From positions 868,001-932,000 of the forward strand of contig NZ_SJPX01000001.1 of NCBI RefSeq assembly GCF_007860175.1: a stretch of 64,000 bases of DNA. Direction: 5' to 3'. The notes below the pieces were generated by a model, which was not told the origin of the DNA, did not search any database, and worked only from the letters and a program-made list of their open reading frames with translations. The translations under genes and the position numbers were made by a program. The number at the start of each line of letters is the position of its first letter. Within the stretch, counting starts at the first letter, position 1. Origin of the DNA: Rubripirellula reticaptiva (GTDB lineage: Bacteria; Planctomycetota; Planctomycetia; Pirellulales; Pirellulaceae). Shown here piece after piece: positions 34,618-42,471 of the stretch.

Positions 34618-36266
34618 TCGTGCATCGCAAAGGAAATCGAACACGCGACGGCATCTCGCCCGCCACGTTAGCGATTGGTGCTCTGTTCGCATCGACTTGG
34701 CTCGGTTGCAGCAGAACGCCAGCCTCCGTTGCCAAGAGTCCCGAAAAAACGGTGGTCGCTGATTCATTTACACCCGCTGCGACTGAACTTGACGATTCCG
34801 AAGACGTGCCGACGGACAACGATGCAACGTCGATGACCGAAGCTCTGCCTGTGGCTGAATTGGCAACTACCGAAGCTACGGAAACAATTGCGGAAGAAGC
34901 TGCCACGATTGAAGAGGGCCCTCCGAGCGATCATCGGATATGGCTGCCGACTTCAGCGGGTCCGATCGTGATCGACGTCGACATTCGCATCGACGATTTG
35001 CCGCTTGCCGAATCCTTTAATAGATGGATCGATACCGTACTCAGCGAAATTTATCGTGCCGAGGATTCCCTACCTACATGGGATTCGTTTCTGGATCATG
35101 TCCAGTCTTCGCCGGAAAGGTTTAGCGACTCGGTCGCGCGATCGGCCGATTCACCCAACGATGTGATTCGCCGATACGATTTGAACCGGAACGGAACCGT
35201 CGAAAACAAAGAAGCTGCAAAGTTCCTGTTCCAAGCTTCCCAGTTCGCGTCGCCCTTTCGGGTGTTTGGCACGATGGCGATGCGGCATGTCAATCGAAAT
35301 CGTTCGCCGATATGGATGCTAATCAAGGATGACCCAGCGGGCGGAGCAACAAAACTTGCACCGACGTTTGATCGAAACGGTGATGCTCGTATCGACCTAA
35401 ACGAAGTCGCCGGCGATCGAATCGGTGAATCACAAGTCCGGAACATCGCGACTCGTTCCGCATGGGATCGCCGACAATCCCACCGGCGTGGTGACGTTGC
35501 AATGGACTTGGACGGGCACATTGATTGGTCATCGCTAAGTTATGCAATCGATCGCGATACCGTGAAAACCGTTTGGCCGAACTCACTCGACTTGCACCAC
35601 CAACTCGATACGGATGCCAGTGGCACCATCGATGCTGAGGAAGCAGAAGGCTTAAAAACCGTTGCAGCACACCTTCGCATCATGGTCGAAATCTTGAACC
35701 CAAATGGTGCACCGGAAATCAAGGTTATCAACCGCGACCCGTCGATCGAATCGATGTTGGTTACTACCGACCATCCGGCCCGAGTGATCATCGATGGCCC
35801 GAAACTGCGTCTGATCATCGAAGGGGTCGGCCCACCGACTCCCCAACCGATGGCGAATGTTTGGAAGCATCAAGTTCGCGCGCGCGCCGCTGAGGTTCCC
35901 GACGCGGTGTTTGCGTGGCTTGATGCCGACAACAATCGGCGACTATCGCAACGCGAGGTCGCTGCCCTTAAGTCCAGAATGAGATCGATCGATTCGGTTC
36001 AAGCAATTCCCGACACAGTGATCGTGCAAATTGGACGCGGCGATCCCAGCCAGGACGATCTGCTGTTCTCGCTTGCTCGGCCGATCAGTGGTGGCGGGGC
36101 CGACAATTTGGCGGACGATAGACCGGCTTGGGCCGTCGGAATGGACGCGAATCGCGATGGTGACGTGTCCGAGCTGGAATTCATGGGCCCGATCGAGCAA
36201 TTTCGAAGATGGGACCGAAACGGTGACAAGTTCCTCGATTCCGACGAAATCGCCAGCGGCAGGTGA
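34614..36266 (+). CDS. EF-hand-repeat exported protein, possible lipoprotein
   Basis: 551 residues from the TTG at 34614, which overlaps the DUF1501 stop; a GTG at 34620 is an alternative. The N-terminus is basic then hydrophobic and ends with STWLGCSR, an imperfect lipobox, so lipid anchoring is possible. At least five EF-hand-like loops can be read: DLNRNGTVENKE, DRNGDARIDLNE, DTDASGTIDAEE, DANRDGDVSELE and DRNGDKFLDSDE, plus a degenerate DADNNRRLSQRE. These should bind calcium. Acidic Thr/Glu-rich linker at about 35-110. Being translated in line with the DUF1549/1553 and DUF1501 genes suggests that the three products act together outside the cytoplasm. Confidence 0.8.
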   Translation: MIVHRKGNRTRDGISPATLAIGALFASTWLGCSRTPASVAKSPEKTVVADSFTPAATELDDSEDVPTDNDATSMTEALPVAELATTEATETIAEEAATIEEGPPSDHRIWLPTSAGPIVIDVDIRIDDLPLAESFNRWIDTVLSEIYRAEDSLPTWDSFLDHVQSSPERFSDSVARSADSPNDVIRRYDLNRNGTVENKEAAKFLFQASQFASPFRVFGTMAMRHVNRNRSPIWMLIKDDPAGGATKLAPTFDRNGDARIDLNEVAGDRIGESQVRNIATRSAWDRRQSHRRGDVAMDLDGHIDWSSLSYAIDRDTVKTVWPNSLDLHHQLDTDASGTIDAEEAEGLKTVAAHLRIMVEILNPNGAPEIKVINRDPSIESMLVTTDHPARVIIDGPKLRLIIEGVGPPTPQPMANVWKHQVRARAAEVPDAVFAWLDADNNRRLSQREVAALKSRMRSIDSVQAIPDTVIVQIGRGDPSQDDLLFSLARPISGGGADNLADDRPAWAVGMDANRDGDVSELEFMGPIEQFRRWDRNGDKFLDSDEIASGR

Positions 36267-36439
36267 ACAAAAGAACCGCTGCGTCCGGCAAAAAACCCGC
36301 AACCTGCCTAAGAAACTTATCCGTTGGGGTTTTCCAAGCTGGCCGGAGCCCGATAATACGGCGCGACGAAAAACTCTCATCTCAGATTCTCATCCGCGCG
36401 ATAAACCGCTCGGTTTTTCAAAATCCGGAGACTTCGACC

Positions 36440-37027
36440 ATGCGGCGTTTGCCCCTTTCGATGTGTTTCGCGTTCACACTCACAGCCTTTGCACTGTCGT
36501 TGCCCACCCCGATTGCCAATGCGGTCGGAAGCACTGTGTCCGACGGTTTGAAGCAAGGCGATCCGATCGGCGCTTTCCGCGTCACCAAGATCGGCGGCGC
36601 TACTGACGACGATGTCGAACCAGGCGACTTCCTGTGCTATCGATGTCGATACGGATCTAGCCCGATGGTGATGGTGTTCGCTCGCAAGGCTGGCCCCAAG
36701 TCGATCGAACTGGCCACGAAACTCGACTCGGCAATCGGCCAGCACGCCTCATCCAAACTGCGTGGACTGTTCACGTTCATTGGCGAGGATGCGGCAAATC
36801 TTAAAAAGGTCGCCACCACTTTTGCTGAACAGTCGGGCGTTGTTCACGTTCCGGTCGTGATCGCCGAAGACACTCAAAACGGCCCGATCGACTATCGCAT
36901 TGCCGAAGATGCGGACATCACGATCGTTATCGCGCAGGACTCGCAGGTCTTCACCAGCCACGTCTTCGATGCGGACGCCATCGACGTCACCCAAGTGATC
37001 GGTGACGTCGAAAAAATGCTGCAGTAG
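36440..37027 (+). CDS. Exported protein with thioredoxin-like features
   Basis: 195 residues from the ATG at 36440, with signal peptide MRRLPLSMCFAFTLTAFALS. The mature part has GDFLCYRCRYGSSPMVMVFAR, a CxxC in a position that in redoxins begins helix one, then LRGLFTFIGED and VHVPVVIAED, which suggest the remaining beta strands, and a cis-Pro candidate in VPVV. The redox role is tentative. The 173-base gap to the EF-hand gene suggests its own promoter. Convergent with the epimerase gene. Confidence 0.65.
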   Translation: MRRLPLSMCFAFTLTAFALSLPTPIANAVGSTVSDGLKQGDPIGAFRVTKIGGATDDDVEPGDFLCYRCRYGSSPMVMVFARKAGPKSIELATKLDSAIGQHASSKLRGLFTFIGEDAANLKKVATTFAEQSGVVHVPVVIAEDTQNGPIDYRIAEDADITIVIAQDSQVFTSHVFDADAIDVTQVIGDVEKMLQ

Positions 37028-37060
37028 CATCCGCCTGCTGCTCGCCTAGCTGGCGGTTAA

Positions 37061-38035
37061 TTAGCTAGCGATGCTGCGGTAGTACTCGATGCTATTGGCT
37101 AGGCCCTGAGCCATCGACATGTCGGGTTCGAAGTGCAATCGATTTCGAGCTTCCGACACATCAGCCAGCGAATCGCGAATGTCACCAACGCGAGCCGGTT
37201 CGTGGATCGGCTTGATCTCTCGCCCCAGAATCCCACTGAGCGTGGTCAAAAGCTCTAGCAACGTCGTTCGTTCACCTCGGGCAACGTTGAACGTTCTGCC
37301 GGCGATTCCCGGAACGGTAGCGGCCAACAGGTTGGCCTTGGCAACGTCGGTCACGTAAACAAAGTCTCGCGACTGTTCGCCATTGCCGTAGATCGTTGGC
37401 GGCTTGCCCGACAAAATCATCGAAACGAATCGTGGGATGACGGCGCTGTATTCGCTTTGCGGATCTTGGCGAGGGCCAAAGACGTTGAAATAGCGCAGGA
37501 TCACGGTTTCGACGTCGAACCCGTTGTTGAATGCTTTGCAGTACGCTTCGGCTGACAACTTTGCCGCGGCGTACGGTGACAGCGGTGCAATCGAATCAGA
37601 TTCACGCTTGGACACAAACGTTGAATCGCCATAGGCCGCACTGGTCGACGCCAAAACCAATCGTTTGACGTTTGACGCCGCCGCGGCGCGTAGCAGTTCG
37701 ACGGTACTGGTCGCACACCAAGCGTGACACAAGTCGGGTTCTCGCATGCTGCGCGGAACGCTGGCCATGGCGGCCTCGTGGAAGATAAAGTCGATCCCGT
37801 CGACGGACTTCTTGACGACCGAAGCATCCGAAGCGTCACCCTCGACGACTTCGACGTTCTTGTCATCCTTGACGTGATCAAGGTTGTGCCGGAAACCGGT
37901 GCTAAAGTTGTCGAGCACTCGAACCATTGCCCCGCGTGCGCGCAACGAATCGATCAGATGCGAACCGATGAAACCAGCGCCGCCGGTAACAAGACAGCGG
38001 GCGCCCGAGAGAGTATTCAAGTATTGATCAACCAT
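37061..38035 (-). CDS. NAD-dependent nucleotide-sugar epimerase (GalE/WbpP-like SDR)
   Basis: 324 residues from the ATG at 38035. Extended SDR signs: VTGGAGFIGSHL (NAD-binding), FHEAAMASVPRSM, the catalytic Ser region LASTSAAYG and the YxxxK of SPYAAAKLSAEAY, then RYFNVFGPRQDP and RDFVYVTDVAKA. It is likely a UDP-glucose or UDP-GlcNAc 4-epimerase used in surface polysaccharide synthesis, but it could equally be a UDP-xylose or GDP-sugar enzyme. The longer frame to 38068 would overlap the upstream terminator hairpin, which favours the later ATG. Confidence 0.9.
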   Translation of the reverse strand: MVDQYLNTLSGARCLVTGGAGFIGSHLIDSLRARGAMVRVLDNFSTGFRHNLDHVKDDKNVEVVEGDASDASVVKKSVDGIDFIFHEAAMASVPRSMREPDLCHAWCATSTVELLRAAAASNVKRLVLASTSAAYGDSTFVSKRESDSIAPLSPYAAAKLSAEAYCKAFNNGFDVETVILRYFNVFGPRQDPQSEYSAVIPRFVSMILSGKPPTIYGNGEQSRDFVYVTDVAKANLLAATVPGIAGRTFNVARGERTTLLELLTTLSGILGREIKPIHEPARVGDIRDSLADVSEARNRLHFEPDMSMAQGLANSIEYYRSIAS

Positions 38036-38065
38036 CGACAACGTGTTTGTGTGAGATTCAGGTGG

Positions 38066-38099
38066 CAAAAAATAGGCCGGAGTTTAAAACCCGGCCTAT
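38066..38099 (-). terminator. Rho-independent terminator after the NRDE-family gene
   Basis: Minus-strand 9-base perfect stem ATAGGCCGG/CCGGCCTAT (38091-38099 and 38072-38080) with a 10-base loop, followed by a run of T (plus strand aaaaaa at 38067-38072). It lies 31 bases past the stop of the upstream gene and before the epimerase start, so it separates the two transcripts. Confidence 0.8.
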
Positions 38100-38129
38100 C
38101 GTAGTGAATCTCTGAACATCGTCGTAGGT

Positions 38130-38909
38130 CTAACTGGTCGCTTTTGCTTTCGTGCGAGCTTCGCGAAGACCACGGCTGAGGATGTCACGCAGCATCGGCG
38201 AATAATCTTCGTACTTCGCTTTGTCCGGTGCACCGCTCGAGAACTGATAGATCGCATCGCGCGGCTTCACACCCAACGCGATCAACGTGCTGCTGACCGT
38301 TGCGTAATCACCGTTGCGAACCACCATGCTGGGCCGGCCAGGACCGACAGGAGCACGAGCGAACACTTTGCTAGCAACCGCCAAAAACTTCACTGGCGAG
38401 TCAAGCGTTTGCAGAGTCAGCAGTCTGCGAGCCATTTGCACGCGTTGATCATCGGGATCGTTCAAGTTGCGCGAACCGATGATGTTCAGTCCATCTTGCA
38501 GTTCGACGACGTCTTGACGCTCGTCGGCGTGGATCGCGTAACCATTCTTGGCATCGGCGATGATGATGTTGCAGCCTTCGTAACGAGTTTTGGCGAACTC
38601 GGTTTCGGCTTTTTCGATCGCCCGTGTGGCCGATCCACAGCGTAGCAGGTCCAACGCTAGCGAACCACGCGAACGTTGCCCGAACAGGGGCATCGAGGTC
38701 GCACGATTGCAAAGGCCGACAAATAACCCGTTCTGGTTAACGCCCAACCAAGTGCCGCCGGCCTTTTGGTCGATTCCACAAAGAACCCGTGGTTTACCGG
38801 ATTGGATCGAAGGCGATAAACTCGGCCTATCGACGTACTCTTCACGGTTTGCAGCTACCAAAATCGGACTTTCGGGGACCAATCGGTACTGAACAGCCAG
38901 TAAGCACAT
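38130..38909 (-). CDS. NRDE/TANGO2-family protein (NTN-hydrolase-like)
   Basis: 259 residues from the ATG at 38909. This start gives Cys at position 2 (MCLLAVQY), matching the N-terminal nucleophile position of the family; earlier ATGs would lose this. The signature NREE occurs in VAANREEYVDRPSL, followed by GGTWLGVNQNGLFVGLCNR. Family members include human TANGO2, linked to metabolism and haem handling; the bacterial role is unclear. The C-terminal part ends with a charged basic tail. Ends in a clear terminator. Confidence 0.85.
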   Translation of the reverse strand: MCLLAVQYRLVPESPILVAANREEYVDRPSLSPSIQSGKPRVLCGIDQKAGGTWLGVNQNGLFVGLCNRATSMPLFGQRSRGSLALDLLRCGSATRAIEKAETEFAKTRYEGCNIIIADAKNGYAIHADERQDVVELQDGLNIIGSRNLNDPDDQRVQMARRLLTLQTLDSPVKFLAVASKVFARAPVGPGRPSMVVRNGDYATVSSTLIALGVKPRDAIYQFSSGAPDKAKYEDYSPMLRDILSRGLREARTKAKATS

Positions 38910-39329
38910 CTCGCAGCTTTCTATTTCAAAGATCAGTGGTTTGGTAAATGCCGTCACCAGCTTTGTGGAAGTGGCGATTGTGCCGAATTGCTTCCCAGCC
39001 GATGGGGACCAATGTATCTAGCGAGACCCCTCGCCCACACCCCCTGGCGGGGGGAATGGTGCAAAAATTCAGCATCCTGGCCCGATTTTTGATGCTTCCC
39101 AAGACCTTCTGGGCAATCTTTGGCGGTCAGCGAGACGATACATAGTCTGTGCGGCTGCAATTGAGACGGTCGGTTGCGGCTGGATGTTCGGCTAGCTGGG
39201 CGAAATCTTGGCACCAAATCGCGGGTTCCGAATGCCGCCACCCACGAACACTTCTAACGGCGGGCCCACAGACAGCCCCGGAACCGTTGATCGCATCCTT
39301 ATATCACTCCCAGGTTCGTTCGAAAGACA
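38910..39329. other. Non-coding gap before the orphan SpoA gene
   Basis: 420 bases, no supported gene. A G/C-rich hairpin CCCCC-TGGC-GGGGG lies at 39040-39053, on neither side followed by a T run. The gap must hold the promoters of the two divergent genes. Confidence 0.5.
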
Positions 39330-39593
39330 ATGATCGATCTGCAAAGCAAGTATTCCAAGTCCGTCTTGGCGATCAAAACGCCGGTCAACGTGACGCTGGC
39401 CCGCCAAATGGTCCCACTGGAACGGATCGTGAACCTGGTGCCGGGGTCAATGCTGACTTTCGACGCCCATTGTGACGAACCGCTGACGTTGGAAGCCGGT
39501 GGAATTCCGATCGCGACAGGCGAAACGGTCAAAATTGGCGACAAGTTCGGATTGCGAGTTCGCGAGATCCTGACCGCTCAGAAATCGGACTGA
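39330..39593 (+). CDS. Stand-alone FliN-like SpoA-domain protein
   Basis: 87 residues that are essentially one SpoA/FliMN C-terminal domain: SVLAIKTPVNVTLARQMVPL, then ERIVNLVPGSMLTFD and GGIPIATGETVKIGDKFGLR with the usual closing VREI. In FliN this reads vpV.v.LG...i..il.l.pGsvi.l, the same pattern. FliN forms part of the flagellar C-ring and HrcQ/SctQ of type III secretion sorting platforms. No other flagellar or secretion gene occurs in the window. It has a plausible GAAAGA before the ATG. Its 3' end is only 3 bases from the end of the convergent membrane protein gene. Role here unknown. Confidence 0.8.
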   Translation: MIDLQSKYSKSVLAIKTPVNVTLARQMVPLERIVNLVPGSMLTFDAHCDEPLTLEAGGIPIATGETVKIGDKFGLRVREILTAQKSD

Positions 39594-39596
39594 GAC

Positions 39597-40277
39597 CTAT
39601 TTGACCTGATCGACTCGCATTCGATAGAAAACGTTATTGTCGAAATCGGTTACCTGCTGAGCCGACGGCGTGACCAGAAATTTGCCGGCTAGCTTCTTCT
39701 TTGTCAGGCCCGCCTTGGTCGATTGGCCGCCACCGAGCGTGATTTCAATCATGTCACTGCTCTTGGGTTGCCCGCCAAAACAGCACGTTCCCAGGTCAGG
39801 AACCAAAATGAAGTGCTTCAGCAGCCCGCTGCCCGATGATGGGTGGATGTACCCTTTCAGAAAAACGTCTTGGTTGTGGATCGCGATGGCTTTTTCAGTC
39901 GGACGATCGGGACCGTCGCTGTCCTGCTGTAAGTCGTAGAACTGAACCCGTGTGTAGCCCTCGGGAACTTCCGTCAGGTAAATGTACGTGTGCATTGCCG
40001 AGCCACCGACCAATAGCAGTGCGTTCAACATCAGCCCCGTCATCGCTAGACCCTTTCCACTGAATTCGTCGGGAAAACGGCTGATCGAACGCAGCGACAC
40101 CAACGCGGCAGCCATCCCGACCACACTGAGCCCCAGAAGCGGCAAGAACGCCGCCAGCAACCCTGGAGCCGCGAATATGGCCAAAATGGTCGACACGATG
40201 GCCGAACGACTTATCGCGCGATAGGGAAAGTCGGAGGTTTCATCTACGACCGAAGACATTTGAAGTTCAGCAGACAT
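39597..40277 (-). CDS. Membrane protein with DUF4190-like helices and DUF3299-like domain
   Basis: 226 residues. Three hydrophobic segments at about 25-60 and 77-100 resemble the DUF4190 helical hairpin. The soluble domain after residue 105 contains FLKGYIHPSSGSGLLKHFIL and VPDLGTCCFGGQP, similar to DUF3299 proteins, where a Cys-containing loop follows LVPxxG. The paired cysteines could bind metal or haem; this is inference. Located 32 bases after the HEAT-like gene on the same strand, probably co-transcribed. Confidence 0.7.
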   Translation of the reverse strand: MSAELQMSSVVDETSDFPYRAISRSAIVSTILAIFAAPGLLAAFLPLLGLSVVGMAAALVSLRSISRFPDEFSGKGLAMTGLMLNALLLVGGSAMHTYIYLTEVPEGYTRVQFYDLQQDSDGPDRPTEKAIAIHNQDVFLKGYIHPSSGSGLLKHFILVPDLGTCCFGGQPKSSDMIEITLGGGQSTKAGLTKKKLAGKFLVTPSAQQVTDFDNNVFYRMRVDQVK

Positions 40278-40309
40278 GTCTCGAGGAAACCCTTTGTTTC
40301 TTAAAGCGT

Positions 40310-41797
40310 CTAAACGCTATCTTTTCGCACCGAATCAGCACCGCCAGAAAGCAGCAGCAACTGAGCGATCACCACGGTCGAGATCGCCATCAGAAGTACG
40401 GACGCCAATCGCCAAGGGTTCAACGGAACCACAGCCGCGGTAACGGGCCGGATCGCCGCTGCAACCGGAACTACCGCAGCAATGGGGCCTGATCCGATTG
40501 CCAGCGGGGCGACGGATTGATCCATCGCGAATTTTTGGCGGGATGGCCGTTCCACGGACGTACCGTCGCCTGTGGTGTCACGAGCCGGCACGGGAATCGA
40601 AAAAAACGTGTTGGCCCGTTTGACGCTTTCCGGGTCGACTTCTTCTAGTTTTTCGAGTGCCTCTTTTGCGGCTGGCAACGGGCAAGCTCGCAAATAGTTG
40701 ACGACCGGAACGCGAACCCAGTTGTTGTCGGGATCAGCGTTGATGAACAGATTTTTCAGCCGCTCAACTTGGCTCCAATCGCTCCACCGAGCCAGGTCGG
40801 GGATCACCAAGTCAGCCAAATCGGTTCGTTCGAGCACGTGATGCAGCGATTCGACGAGTGCACTTCGCTGAATCACGTCGCCCTCGGTGCCGTGAAAGCG
40901 AACCGCCATGATGGCCGCATAAGTATCGGCATAGGGTGCGCTCTTGTTGTTCAAAAACAGTTCATCAACCAAGGGCAAACCTTTTTCGCCACCCAGCGTC
41001 AAATAGCAAGCGATCAAAGCGTCCAAACCGCCTCGAGTGCTCTTTTGCGTGCTGCGAAGCATCTCTTCCAGCATCGGCAAATCCTTCTCATTACCGCACG
41101 CGCCCAACATCGTTAGGAACAACCGTTTACGGTCAGTCGAGGTTTCCGTGTCACTGATCCATTTGACCAGTTGGTCGTGATCCATTTCTGGGGCTAGTTC
41201 TTTGACGACCGAGTAAGGCGTGATCGCAAACTCGTCGTAAGCGTCCCGGGCCAACATCGACTCGTCGTCTTGCAAGAAATCGTAGTAGTATCGCAGCCGC
41301 TTGATCGGTTCTTCCTCAGCCATCTTGGCAACGGTTTTGACGTACTTTTCAGCTCGTTCGTTGACCGGCAAGCAGGACCACTGCAAATTCGGTGGATCGA
41401 CGCCGGACAACATGAACCGTCGTCCGATCGACACGTCGCCGTAATAGATTGCCCTGACTTCGCTGCCGGCAGTGACGTGATCGTTGCCTTTTAGAACGAT
41501 GTCGACTTTCATGGACACTTCGCCGGTGTCTTTATCGCGAGTCAGGTCGCTTTGGGACGCCGTAGCGATCACAACAGCGTCCATCGCGGCCATTTCTTGC
41601 CGGATCGTTTGTGAAACTGCGTTGCAAAACGGGCACGCGATCAATCGCGGGCTCAACATCGGCCCCGCCACTAGCCACGCGGAAATCGCAACCGTAAAAA
41701 CGAACCGCAGGGCCCGAAGCCCCCGTGGCCGCTGGTTGATTCGCGCTCGATTCGATGGGTGGGCCAGTTTGGCAGTTCGGCGAAATGATGAAAACAT
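40310..41797 (-). CDS. Exported or membrane protein with CPFC motif and HEAT-like repeats
   Basis: 495 residues. A basic N-terminus then a hydrophobic stretch (FVFTVAISAWLVAGPMLSP) ending near ACPFCNAVSQTIRQEM, a CxxC just after the signal. Residues 55-130 look like a small beta domain; residues 170-400 are helical pairs that resemble HEAT repeats (LPMLEEMLRSTQ, GGLDALIACYLTL, ADLVIPDLARWSD). A C-terminal hydrophobic helix (WRLASVLLMAISTVVIAQLL) anchors the protein. I have seen this layout only as a hypothetical planctomycete protein. The next gene downstream is the DUF4190-like protein, in the same direction. Confidence 0.7.
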   Translation of the reverse strand: MFSSFRRTAKLAHPSNRARINQRPRGLRALRFVFTVAISAWLVAGPMLSPRLIACPFCNAVSQTIRQEMAAMDAVVIATASQSDLTRDKDTGEVSMKVDIVLKGNDHVTAGSEVRAIYYGDVSIGRRFMLSGVDPPNLQWSCLPVNERAEKYVKTVAKMAEEEPIKRLRYYYDFLQDDESMLARDAYDEFAITPYSVVKELAPEMDHDQLVKWISDTETSTDRKRLFLTMLGACGNEKDLPMLEEMLRSTQKSTRGGLDALIACYLTLGGEKGLPLVDELFLNNKSAPYADTYAAIMAVRFHGTEGDVIQRSALVESLHHVLERTDLADLVIPDLARWSDWSQVERLKNLFINADPDNNWVRVPVVNYLRACPLPAAKEALEKLEEVDPESVKRANTFFSIPVPARDTTGDGTSVERPSRQKFAMDQSVAPLAIGSGPIAAVVPVAAAIRPVTAAVVPLNPWRLASVLLMAISTVVIAQLLLLSGGADSVRKDSV

Positions 41798-42123
41798 TCG
41801 GGGGCATCCAATTTCGGACGGTCAAAATTACGACAGCAAGAACGGCCGTCTGGGTTAATCATAGGTGCCAATGGCTCGGGTTGAGAAGTCTGTTCTGTAA
41901 AATCCGAGCATGATCGGCTCAACCGATCGTGCCGAGCGTGCCGATAGTGACGGTAAGCCGGGTTTTGGTTGGTGGAGCGTCTGTAGGACGTTGGACCAAA
42001 ACTGGGGCTGGTGAACTGCAAGACAGATCACGCGAGAACAAAAACTAGCTCAAACTGCACCAGCAAGAAATCACCGCAGTCGTGGCCCTGCCGCGTCCGC
42101 ACGTCTCGAGGGGGGACGCCCTG
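41798..42123. other. Divergent intergenic region
   Basis: 326 bases between the HEAT-like gene (minus) and a small exported protein gene (plus). No further gene supported. It should contain both promoters. Confidence 0.5.
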
Positions 42124-42447
42124 ATGCTTCGTCATCTTTTGATCGCCGCCGCGCTTCTATGCGGCATTGTTGCAACCGCCGACAACGCCTTGGCTGACCA
42201 ACGGGCCTATGGCCAAAACTGGGGTGGGCAGGCGGATACGCGCGACTGGAACCGCTTCTATCACTACCCGTACGTGTACTACCCCCAGAACTTCTACGGG
42301 CAGGAGTACTTCCGCAGCAGTGATGACATGTACCATCGCTATCCGCAGGAAATGCGAATCCCCGTTTACAATAAGAAATGGCACAACGCTTACCCAAGCA
42401 ACCGCCGTTTTCACAGCGGTCACCAGTTCATCCTGGACGTGTTCTAG
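42124..42447 (+). CDS. Small exported Tyr/Phe-rich protein
   Basis: 107 residues from the ATG at 42124. Signal peptide MLRHLLIAAALLCGIVATADNALA, then an aromatic-rich mature part with FYHYPYVYYPQNFYGQEY and RYPQEMRIPVYNKKWHN. I recall similar short secreted proteins in Rhodopirellula genomes that carry the label 'calmodulin-binding', for which the sequence gives no support. Twenty-four bases before the degenerate regulator gene, so they may be co-transcribed. Confidence 0.75.
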   Translation: MLRHLLIAAALLCGIVATADNALADQRAYGQNWGGQADTRDWNRFYHYPYVYYPQNFYGQEYFRSSDDMYHRYPQEMRIPVYNKKWHNAYPSNRRFHSGHQFILDVF

Positions 42448-42471
42448 GTCGCTGACCGTTTGGCAATCGCT

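Noticed and set aside
39040-39053. CCCCC-TGGC-GGGGG hairpin as a terminator
   Set aside because: No T run on either side and no gene ending nearby; it may be a chance G/C-rich palindrome.
38954-39241. 95-codon minus-strand frame between the NRDE and SpoA genes
   Set aside because: Arg/Ser/Pro-rich composition without motif, and it overlaps the likely promoter region of the NRDE gene.
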